This document shows positions 48,101 through 56,393 of a DNA stretch of 64,000 nucleotides, piece by piece. A model generated the notes under the pieces. It was not told the DNA's origin and did no database searches. It was given only the letters and a program-made list of their open reading frames with translations. The position numbers were made by a program, and so were the translations under genes. How positions within the stretch are numbered: the first letter of the stretch is position 1; each line of letters starts with the position of its first letter. Source of the stretch: Diphasiastrum complanatum (taxonomy: Eukaryota; Streptophyta; Lycopodiopsida; Lycopodiales; Lycopodiaceae); assembly GCA_029204225.1 (NCBI GenBank), contig CM055104.1, forward strand, positions 42,529,502 to 42,593,501, in the 5' to 3' direction.

Positions 48101-49083
48101 TAATTTATGTGGATGACATTATTTTAAGTGGAGGGAACAAGGAAGATATAGAAGATATCAAGAAAGCACTAAAAAAGGAATTTGAAGTGCATGATCTTGG
48201 TCTTTTGAGCTATATCTTAGGAATAGAAGTAATTAGAACTTCTCAAATCACTTTTATTTCACAAGAGAAGTATGCTATTTCTATTCTCAATAGATTTCAT
48301 ATGGTAGATGCAAATCCTATTGATACACCTATGGAATCACATGTAAAGCTAACTATAAGAGGTAATGAAAGATCCTTCGAGGACATTACTCTCTATAGGA
48401 AGCTAATAGGTTCTCTTATATATCTAACCATCACAAGACCTGATTTATCTTATTGTGTTGGTAGATTAAGCCAATTCATGCAAGATCCTAGCATAGAACA
48501 TTGGAAACTAGGAAAGAGGATCTTGAGATACATCTCGGGAACAAAAGATTTTGGCATTGTTTATAGAGGCTCATCACCTAACTTATTTGGTTTTTCAGAT
48601 TCAGATTTTGCAGGAGACCTTATGGATAGAAAATCCATAAATGCACATGCTATTTTCATAGGTGATGGAGCTATCTCATGGATGTCGAAGAAACAAGCAA
48701 CTATATCACTTTCTTCTAGTGAGGCCGAGTACAAAGCTTTGACATCATGCACAAAGGAGATGGTGTGGATCAAGAGGATGATTATGGAGCTTCATTTGCT
48801 GGATTTTTCAGAGAGTCCAATCATCTTTTGTGACAACCTTTCAGCCCAAAGTCTAGCAAGCAATCCGGTTTTCCATGCAAGGAGCAAACATATCGAGGTG
48901 GCTTACCATTTTGTGAGAGAACAAGTGTTGGCAAAAGAGATCAAGCTTGAACATGTCCCATCAAAGGAATGTGTGGCTGATATCTTTACCAAAGCATTGG
49001 GAAAGGACTTATTTTTCAAGCATAGAACAAGTCTTGGTGTACTTTCTAAATCTATGCTAAAACTAGTTGAAGAGGGAGTGTGA
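45133..49083 (+). CDS. Copia gag-pol polyprotein, 1316 aa
   Basis: Domains in order: gag UBN2-type (about residues 15-210), CCHC knuckle CFYCGVKGHFASDC (about 243-256), aspartic protease WWIDSGATSHMT (about 303), pre-integrase WHKRMGHLNYKA (about 437), integrase core with D-D-E (HSDIHG, SDNGGEY, AERKNRT; about 500-660), reverse transcriptase from CKWIFKVK (about 840) with YVDDI (about 991), and RNase H (SDSDFAGD about 1155, SSSEAEY). Integrase before RT defines Copia. The length is normal for the family. The TGA stop overlaps the first bases of the 3' LTR (TGTGA). Gag and pol are in one frame, as in many plant Copia. Confidence 0.95.
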   Translation: MATNGGYMLESNDRLTSLNYSTWKVRMESLLEMNELMDIVVGVEERPLAPQEQLRYDKRAKKALHMIKMNVTNELIKEVGKCTSSSEAWEALKKVYESKSTSRVLTLRRQIFSCMQKKSENGHAFVLRVKALNDELACINDGINNEELVQVILNGLLDDHANLVQSYAIQKCLPSVGDLQEVLLAEEFRLQARVGASSTSQGGEEEAMFSKGKFKGKGKSNWSKGQDQGEHSTFGKKKDRSKLKCFYCGVKGHFASDCFKKKRDQGEKQTNLTIDEGGDELLSNDAFVMSSCLLANHGDIDPWWIDSGATSHMTYHKEYFSSLMAFDGDRKVIYTANDGECAIKGIGTIPISLSTNRNIELKDVLLIPSITKNLLSVSQMLDKGFKVEFDGDACLIKKGCSIIAKGKRQGKLFKLDACVVANQVGCMANEQMSIQEVWHKRMGHLNYKALEVIAKKEVVRGLPKSLTCLNHVCEECALSKSHRLPYTRSISRSKMPFSLLHSDIHGVTTISNGGAKMYVTFIDDFSRFCWVYLLKSKDEVFDVFVKFKVAIETQFTTKIKCLRSDNGGEYISNKFKAFCDEHGIKREYTCPRTPQQNGVAERKNRTLCESAKAMRLNANLPKPFWSDALLCANFLCNRWPSVVLEGKTPFEALFGTKPNVKFLRTFGCICYFNITLDDRTKEDPSSRKGIFVGYSEVSKAYRIYVPSIKKVFTSRDVIFDEGNIPKVVSSDDGVVATNVLDDNGVDDTLDVDVEEASSSQIPRRTPRHKVKPSRLTYDGKGKQVVDGSNYAFLTSFDVPSCVDEARQEEEWIQAMDLEFEALMKNNTWRLVELPKGKSAIGCKWIFKVKTNQDGSINKLKARLVAKGYAQEHGIDYEETFAPVAKMVSIRVIISLATLYGWDLWQLDISNAFLNGDLEEEVYMEQPESYVSHSKPNHVCFLQKSLYGLKQAPRSWYARLNSFLLSQNFTMSEYDHSLYFRISANDVTILLIYVDDIILSGGNKEDIEDIKKALKKEFEVHDLGLLSYILGIEVIRTSQITFISQEKYAISILNRFHMVDANPIDTPMESHVKLTIRGNERSFEDITLYRKLIGSLIYLTITRPDLSYCVGRLSQFMQDPSIEHWKLGKRILRYISGTKDFGIVYRGSSPNLFGFSDSDFAGDLMDRKSINAHAIFIGDGAISWMSKKQATISLSSSEAEYKALTSCTKEMVWIKRMIMELHLLDFSESPIIFCDNLSAQSLASNPVFHARSKHIEVAYHFVREQVLAKEIKLEHVPSKECVADIFTKALGKDLFFKHRTSLGVLSKSMLKLVEEGV

Positions 49084-49731
49084 AAAATTGTCAACTAGTA
49101 GTATTTTCCTAACTTGAGATTTTGTAGGCCTATGGCCAAATAAAAGTTAGAGATAGGTTCATACATGTATGTAGAGGCCCAAAGTATGTGTACACTACTT
49201 TTGAGGTCACATTAATTAGAGGAGGTCGAGTGTGGAGCTCTTCTATTGGCTCATAATTTGGTGCATTCCTATTTGACCAAATTTCTAGGTATATGGGTGA
49301 ATCCTATTGGACCCCAATTTTAGCCTATCATAAGACAAGTGGCCAAGAGGCACTATGGCTGCTATAAATAGCCATCTCCACGAGTATGTACACATCTCAT
49401 TTTCATTCTATTGAATGAATGTTATGCTCTTTGAAGGTCCATCTTCTTCTCTCTCACTTTTTTGTTCATATCTTGCATTCTAGCCACTAGAATTGTGATT
49501 TCTTTGTTGCTATGGCTTCACACGTGTGAAATGCAGGTTGTAGGCTCTGAAGTACGGACAGGGACAGCAAGTTTCTGTTTGTGGAAGCTTATGATCAGAT
49601 TTTGATGTTTAGTTGATGTTTAGTATGCTTAACATCACAATTTCTATCATTTTTTCAATCTAGATGTGCATAACTTCCATGGCCAAGATCTTTATGAAAC
49701 TTTAGCATCTTTTGGATCTGAGTTTTTCACA
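49079..49731 (+). repeat. 3' LTR of the young Copia
   Basis: It is the same as the 5' LTR over all 653 bases by eye. The host solo LTR resumes directly after the CTAAA duplication. Confidence 0.95.
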
Positions 49732-50354
49732 CTAAATTGGCTAAAATTGTAAATAGTTTTGGTTCTGGAGTTTCACACGTGTGAACCAGGCCACAATGTT
49801 TTTATTTACTGTATTTTTTCAGTATGATGAAGTGTCAAACTTCATACCCTTCAAAATGAGACCATTTTGATGTATTTTGGTCATATAAGCCATTTTTAGC
49901 TATTTTTCCTATATAGGGAATATCTAGGGTCAAGTACCTTCTAGAGAGAGGAGAGAGAGTCATCTTCCTCATCCATAAATAGTAGGGAAGTCGTGGAGAA
50001 CAGGTTGGAGAAACCTTTTGTATGCTTCATTGAGATCAATAGATCATTGTCATTGTTTCTTCCTCCATTGAGAGCATTGTTGTGTGTATTGTCTTCAAGC
50101 TATTGTGTATGATCTTAGGTGCTTTCCAAAAGTGATAGGCTGATGTATTATGGACTGTATAATGCTATTTTGGGCCGCACTTGATGTTTATGGAAGTTTC
50201 CATTTGTGATAAATGCTTTTTGATCAAGTTCTTTGCATTCTAGGTAGCATAGAATGTGTTGCCAATTCCTAGCTTATGTAGTTTGGAGTGCAAGCATTCA
50301 AGCCAATGATCTTGGAGTTTAGATCCACTTAGGATCTGTATTTTTCACAAGTCT

Positions 50355-50740
50355 CTCTCCCTCTCTCTCATGAATAGCACGTGTGCCTTACTAGCGCACA
50401 CGCCTCTCCATCTGCATGTATGCATGCATCTATATTATTCTCACTCGTTGATCCCATATATGAAGGACAAAGAGGTGATTAATCTAATCTTGAGTAATCA
50501 AAAGAACGTATTAACTTAATTCTAACTACTTCCATTGTCTGTCGCAGTCTTCCGTGCTTCCCGTTGCTTGCTGCTGCTTGTATTGCCTGTTCACACACTA
50601 GGAGCGTGATGATGCGGTGCTATCGCAGCCACATGTTGACCAATGCCGAAGCCATGGACATTGTACTTGCAAAGTGTACATCCAAGTGGATTAACTCAAG
50701 TTGATGAGTTGCCTTGGTGATTGAACTTGAGAAGGACTTC
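50355..50740. other. Flank of the solo LTR, unassigned
   Basis: A CT-rich start, then AT-rich sequence that may continue the 43.4-kb LTR relic. Nothing else is recognised. Confidence 0.35.
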
Positions 50741-51505
50741 TTATGTGCTTTTGAGAGCACATGCTTCACATACTTTCTCCTCTTTTGCCAAGGATCTTGG
50801 AAGTCCTAAGGCAAGCTCCTCCTTGCACATGGCCTCCATGGACTTTGAGTTGATGTGACTAAGTCTTTTGTGCCAAAGACTATGGTTGGATAGTTTGGTC
50901 TCCTCGGCTAGCATCACAATGTTTCTTGCCATCCTTCTTGATGTTACATGCATTTGTGTTGAACTCCACAATCAAACCATTGTCAATCAATTGTCCTACA
51001 CTAATCAAGTTCTTAACGATACTAGAAATGTAAAGTACTCCATCAATCTTGATCTTCCTTGAAGATCCCAAGCATAAAGGTATGGATCTTATGCCTTCTA
51101 CCTTACAAGCATAATCTTTTGCTATAAAAATTGACTTTATAGGTCCATCATAGATAGATAAGTTTGAGAAATACTCCCTCTTACTTGTCATGTGGGAGCT
51201 AGCCCCACTATCTATCCACCAAGGTTCTTCACCTCTTATGCTTGAAGATGAGAAACTTGACATCAAGAGTGAATCTTCATGAGAGCTCTCCTCTTCCTCT
51301 TGGCCTAGGTTTGCTTGACTTTGAGATTGCTTCTTCTTGAAGCACTCTGAGGCATAGTGCCCCATCTTGCCACAAAATTAGCATTTGATCTTTGACTTAT
51401 TCTTCTTTGGCTTGCTCCTTTTGTATTTTGTAGCTTCTTGAGGGTGAATGGGCTCATCCTCTTCACCACTCACTATTTCCATTAGATCTTGTAAAATAGG
51501 AATTG
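50741..51505 (-). mobile_element. Ty1/Copia relic: gag end, protease, pre-integrase
   Basis: The minus strand encodes a CCHC region (MGHYASECFKKK), protease (WWIDSGASSHMTSKREYFSN), the following IRSIPLCLGSSRKIKIDGVL block, and pre-integrase (LWHKRLSHINSKSMEAM... CEACAL). It is closest to the family at 58-62 kb. A broken fossil with no LTR assigned. Confidence 0.8.
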
Positions 51506-52036
51506 ATTCCATTCTTAGCTTCCAAATTGAATAATTAGAAGCATTCTATCATGTGAATCCAAAAGATATGCATTCATTGAAGCCATCTATCTTTAAATAA
51601 GATCTTGATCACAAATATAGATGCAAAAGAGAAATGATTTTAGCAATGTACATGTAGACACATATTTTGTACAACCAACTTCAAAACTCTAATGTGTGAG
51701 CTAAAACACAGTCTCTCCAGATTTACCAATGAAGTATAGCCCTTTTGTAATTGGGTTGGAGAAAGAGAGAGAACTCTTAGTTTACATTTGTGAGTATCAT
51801 TTCATGTTTATCATTTCAACACGATCTAATGGTTGCATGTAGGTTCAGAGGTTGTCTGGTGGGCATACCACACCTTTGTGTATCATTTCATGTTATCATT
51901 TCAACATGATCTAATGGGTTGCATGTAGGTTTAGAGGTTGTTGGTGGGCATACCACACTTTGGTCTCACTTTGGTCTTATTTTTTGTTCGATTCCCCAGA
52001 GTGGTTTTCCCATGCAAGCTAAATTTTGAGGTGGAG
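51506..52036. other. Unassigned sequence with a LINE scrap
   Basis: Mostly unassigned. The 66-bp LINE match at 51687-51752 is listed separately. A short near-duplicate (ATTTCATGTTATCATTTCAACA type, about 51808 and 51888) is present. Confidence 0.4.
51687..51752 (-). mobile_element. LINE fragment (66 bp)
   Basis: It matches 16284-16350 of the LINE in the RDM4 intron (CTCTAATGTGTGAGCT, then CAGTCTCTCCA, TTTACCA) at roughly 80% by eye. It is a piece from inside the ORF, not the 3' end, so it is a rearranged scrap rather than a simple truncated insertion. Confidence 0.55.
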
Positions 52037-52938
<902 letters not shown>

Positions 52939-53154
52939 AATTGGACTTGATTTTGCTGCATTTTTTAAAAATAACAAGGTTTTTTTTTTTAATAGTTAGG
53001 ATATAGTCTTAATCGTCGTGGCACATCCTTCTTGGCAGGAGTGAAGTAGAGATACATTGTATTCTTTGTCAGGATAGCAGTTGCTAATTCTTCCAGGACC
53101 TATTCATCAATAATATCGATGTGCAAGAAAGGGCTTCGATTTTTAGTAGATCTT
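52939..53154. other. Unassigned sequence
   Basis: AT-rich with a T run; it may be the lower part of the Gypsy RNase H relic. Confidence 0.3.
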
Positions 53155-53360
53155 TCACATGATAGTCAAGGTTCCTATTTCACACATACAATCATTCAAG
53201 CCTTGCAGTTGAGGAGGTTTGTTCCGTAGCTCATAATCAAATTCCTGTAATGAGAGTATCCATTTGATGAGGCATTTTGGTGGCTCTAGTCTATTCAGCA
53301 ACAGAGTGACAAATTCACTCTGTGTAAAGACCAGGGAAAACCCCCAATCTACCATATTAG
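53155..53360 (-). mobile_element. Ty3/Gypsy RNase H scrap
   Basis: The minus strand reads LLNRLEPPKCLIKWILSLQE followed by FDYELRNKP, the L-x-R-W-x-L-x-L-Q-E-F-D-Y-E-I pattern of Gypsy RNase H. A short broken fossil. Confidence 0.65.
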
Positions 53361-53729
53361 GACTATTCTATGTTCTTAGCTCAATATGGTTGCGTCAGTC
53401 TTTGTTTGCATTTATTAAGTCTTGCCAAAATCAGGCCCTTCATACCCAAACCGAGTCTATGCACATCTCCTTCACGATTAGAGCTGTTCATTATGCTAAT
53501 TGGTTAAGGATTCTTCAGACATGCACCTACAGGTTTCCTTTCCCAGCAATTGTTTTTCAAATTTGCAACTATGTTCTTGTTACTGCTTTATAATTCTTGG
53601 GCCTTTTTCGTAAATTCGAAGTACATTTACATTGATTGATCCTGACAATTGTATGACTAACAGAAATAGTCGCATAGCAAATGTTCAGATCACAATCGCA
53701 AACAATAATTAGAACGCTAGCAAACCTTT
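53361..53729. other. Unassigned sequence
   Basis: No frame with recognised content. Confidence 0.3.
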
Positions 53730-54165
53730 CAAGGATTGCCTGCGGTGGTGTCTACATGATTACGGGTGGCAGCAGACTCCTCCTCTAACTCCGATTCTGC
53801 CCAAGTTTGACATTCTGAACCCAACGGAAGCTCATCCAAGCTTCTATCTTCATTTTGATGTGGTTCCTCAATGTACTGGGGGACTTCGTCCAGAAAGTCC
53901 AGCAATACTTGCAGCGGATCTTGTGAGATCAGCTCCTGCTCGTGAGATGGGTAGCTTGGTAGGACAGCAGAGATTAACAATGATTCACCCAATTGTCACT
54001 GCCATTAGAAAGATGAGAACTGGATGAACCACTATACACGGAATCTAAGGTAGGGAGTGCAGGATAGACACCGGATTGCCTATTAAAAATGGGCTCTAAA
54101 CCCCTAGACTTGAGGAGAATGTGACCCACTAGTGATGAACATAGCGATCCAGTAGAGTCCAAGCT
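53730..54165 (-). pseudogene. Possible host exon relic, PHR/MYB-CC-like N-terminal region
   Basis: The minus strand has a good acceptor (CTGTCTTTTCAGTAG), then STGSLCSSLVGHILL and GVYPALPTLDSVYSGSSSSH, and in the next frame SYPSHEQELISQDPLQVLLD followed by a Glu-rich stretch. Ser-rich text with VYPxLP and LLDFxxxVPEY recalls the N-terminal part of PHR1/MYB-CC phosphate-response factors, but this is from memory and the Myb domain is not here. The two parts are in different frames, with the shift near 53990, and there is no ATG, so it is probably a pseudo-exon. It may be something else. Confidence 0.3.
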
Positions 54166-54169
54166 CTAC

Positions 54170-54911
54170 TGAAAAGACAGTAGACGCTTTGAGCTCAGAT
54201 TTTGGATAAAGAATGGGGAAGGGAAAGCAGATGAAGCGCCTGCTTCGTGCTCTACAATGCAGAAGCCAGCCCTCACGCCCAAAGCTGTCATCCTTCTTGG
54301 CTCTCAAAACAGAGGACGGTTGTAGCAGGAGGTACAGAGTCTAGTGTTGTAAAGCGTTTTGAGTCTGCAATTAGTAATGGAATGCGAGATTTGGATGATT
54401 TTGCAGGGTCTGAGTTAAGTGATGAACAGAGTCAGTTGAGAACCAACTTTTCCCAGTACAGAAGAGTTACAAGAAAGAATAAAAAAAAGATGTATGATTT
54501 AAAATTTTAAAACATGTTCTAAAGTTCTAAGAATTGAATCTCTTATAATATTCCGAGACGTACATTGCCTTAGTTTGCGCCATCAAAATATAAATCATAG
54601 GCTGTGGATGGAAGGACAGCTTCACACTACAAAATTTTAGATAGGTCAGCACAAAATTTCAGATTGTGTCTCTTGAGCAATTCCTTAATACCCTAAATGA
54701 TCAATTACCCATTTACCCTATGTATACCAGCAACAAAAAAAAAAAAAGTGACAATTTGCAACAAACTCAAAGATTGACCAACCAACTTGGGACTTTTTTT
54801 TATCTGCTAGGCTACAGAGCTTACAGTCTCAAAAAACAGAATCCTGCTACTTGTCTCCCAGGAAAATTGCCAATCTCAGGCCTATTTGGGTTTTATATAG
54901 TAGAACCTGAT
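54170..54911. other. Unassigned sequence upstream of the TRIM
   Basis: A plus-strand stretch after a TCAAAACAG acceptor-like site (54315-54510) reads VVAGGTESSVVKRFESAISN and a basic end (RRVTRKNKKK). I cannot assign it. The rest is AT-rich. Confidence 0.3.
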
Positions 54912-55377
54912 TGTTGCGGAATGTTTAGTTGCAAGCCACGCACATGAAAGTGTCGTGAGCTTGAGCGCCTAGTGAAGGCCTTGAGAATTCTCAATGTCCC
55001 ATAAGTAACTGCTTGCCTTGAACTCTCCCATATATAAGTTGGGGCTTCTGTATATCCTCTATCCCCTGGTACCAGCCCTTTTGGGGGTTAGACGGATGGC
55101 GGGTGGCTAGGCGACTGGGGTTGGGATCCCAGTACGCGGCTCGCGTGAGTAAGTGTGTGTGCGCGGCCCTGAGGCCCAAATTCTTTATATGGTATCAGAG
55201 CCAGTGGAGGTTCCTTTGCCTGTGCTTGCTTGAGTGGAGGTGTTGCGGAATGTTTAGTTGCAAGCCACGCGCATGAAAGTGTCGTGGGCTTGAGCGCCCA
55301 TTGAAGGCCTTGAGAATTCTCGATATCCCATAAGTAACTGCTTGCCTTGAACTCTCCCATATATAAGTTGGGGCTTC
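54912..55377 (+). mobile_element. TRIM (miniature LTR element), second LTR entered by a Copia
   Basis: LTR 1 starts TGTTGCGGAATG at 54912 and runs to about 55178-55189. The iMet primer site TGGTATCAGAGCC is at 55190, a roughly 50-bp interior ends in GAGTGGAGG, and LTR 2 starts TGTTGCGGAATG at 55241. Shared LTR parts differ at only a few bases. A CATATATAAG TATA box is in both. LTR 2 is interrupted at 55377 by the minus-strand Copia LTR; the remainder should lie beyond the right edge of the window. Tiny interior and no coding sequence define a TRIM/SMART-type element. Confidence 0.8.
55041..55150 (+). promoter_or_regulatory. GC-rich, tRNA/5S-like stretch in the TRIM LTR
   Basis: GTGGCTAGGCGACTGG and GGGGTTGGGATCCCAG resemble spaced A- and B-box Pol III promoter elements. 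Cassandra TRIMs are known to carry 5S rRNA-derived promoters; the resemblance here is weak. Confidence 0.25.
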
Positions 55378-56393
55378 TGATGAGAATCAGGACTCGCGAT
55401 TTGGATTCGCAATCGCGAAGCTTTCGCGAAGGAACCACGATCCTCTTGCGACTCGGATGGAGTTCAGATGCGATCGCTGGACACTGCCAACTGAATCACT
55501 CCTACAATCCTCCAAAATGTAGTCAGGCACTGTTAATCTACGTTTATAAAATTAATGCAGCATTCAACATAGTTTCAACCAAGGTGCGGAATTATAATGA
55601 ACAAGAAAATTCAGACATACGATTAACAGCAGACGCATTTGCATTCGAGATCAGACACAACTAGAGAAATGATCTATATTGATCTTCCTCTGCTTTCTTC
55701 AAGCATTGCATGCAAATCCACACAGTGCGTTGGCGTGGGAGAAACACGGTTCTCTCACAAGTAATCGTCTCGCTTTTCTAGCGGACAGTTGGATCTCTAT
55801 GGATCCTGATCACAGAGCTCGTCTCGCACGCAGACGGACTTGTTGTCTGTATTTCATCTTGATTGCTTACTAGCATCAGACTACTACGTTACACTGTATG
55901 TGTATTCTGTTGATCTATATGTCAAGTATCATCCAGTAAGTATGGTTGCTCTATGTGAATCTAAGATTAGAGTGATGAAACGTCTACAACTCATCAGGGA
56001 ATCACAAGAGTGGCAGATTAGCCACGACCTAAAATGTATCTGCTGACGTCATATCATCAGATCAGATATCTGTACTTCTGGGTACTTGCATGATCTTGCT
56101 GGTACTCTTTGGAGCGTGCAGGCAGGATAAGGTTCCGTTTCCGTCGTTTGCCTCCTCTCGTACTGGACCGCAAAAGATTCTCGATCGTGAATCTTTCGTG
56201 TTCGCGAACCGTTCATCTTCGTCTGCTTTGACTTTCGTGTTCGCGAACCGTTCATCTTCGTTTCCTTTGACTTTCGTGTTCGTGAAATTTTTCGTGCTTC
56301 GTGTCTCCAGATCTTCGAGTTCACGAATGTCTTCGTCGGGCTGAGGGCTGAAAGCTAGCAAGGCTTTGTAATTAGAAATATTTTGTTTCTTCA
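55378..56393 (-). repeat. 3' LTR of the minus-strand Copia, with 39-bp tandem repeats
   Basis: It is bounded by TG...CA, carries TCGCGAAGCTTTCGCGA-type dyads near 55405 and a two-and-a-half-copy 39-bp tandem repeat at 56194-56285. Confidence 0.7.
56194..56285. repeat. 39-bp tandem repeat, about 2.4 copies
   Basis: TTTCGTGTTCGCGAACCGTT begins at 56194 and 56233, and a diverged unit starts at 56272. The TTCGCGAA dyad is in each full unit. Confidence 0.85.

Larger units (their letters stand above)
43871..49731 (+). mobile_element. Ty1/Copia element, looks whole, very young
   Basis: 5' LTR 43871-44523 and 3' LTR 49079-49731, each 653 bp and identical as far as I can read. The target duplication CTAAA (43866-43870, 49732-49736) is perfect. 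The iMet primer site TGGTATCAGAGC is at 44524-44535, and a purine stretch (GAAGAGGGAG) precedes the 3' LTR. One uninterrupted gag-pol frame. By LTR identity the insertion is recent. It sits inside a solo LTR of a related family. Confidence 0.95.
43829..50349 (+). repeat. Solo LTR (~655 bp) of a Copia family, split by a younger Copia insertion
   Basis: The LTR starts TGTGAAAATTGTCAAC at 43829-43870 and resumes at 49737, ending TTTTTCACA at 50349. It is flanked by perfect AGTCT 5-bp duplications (43824-43828 and 50350-50354). Start, end and internal TTCACACGTGTGAA resemble the LTR of the element nested in it, so the families are related. No internal region of its own: a solo LTR from LTR-LTR recombination. 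Confidence 0.85.

Noticed and set aside
54247-54510. Plus-strand frame with VVAGGTESSVVKRFESAISN as a host gene
   Set aside because: It opposes the better-supported minus-strand exon-like stretch next to it, lacks a recognised family and has no donor site that I trust.
55041-55150. A tRNA gene
   Set aside because: A- and B-box-like strings are present but I cannot fold a cloverleaf with proper acceptor stem; kept only as a weak promoter-like note.
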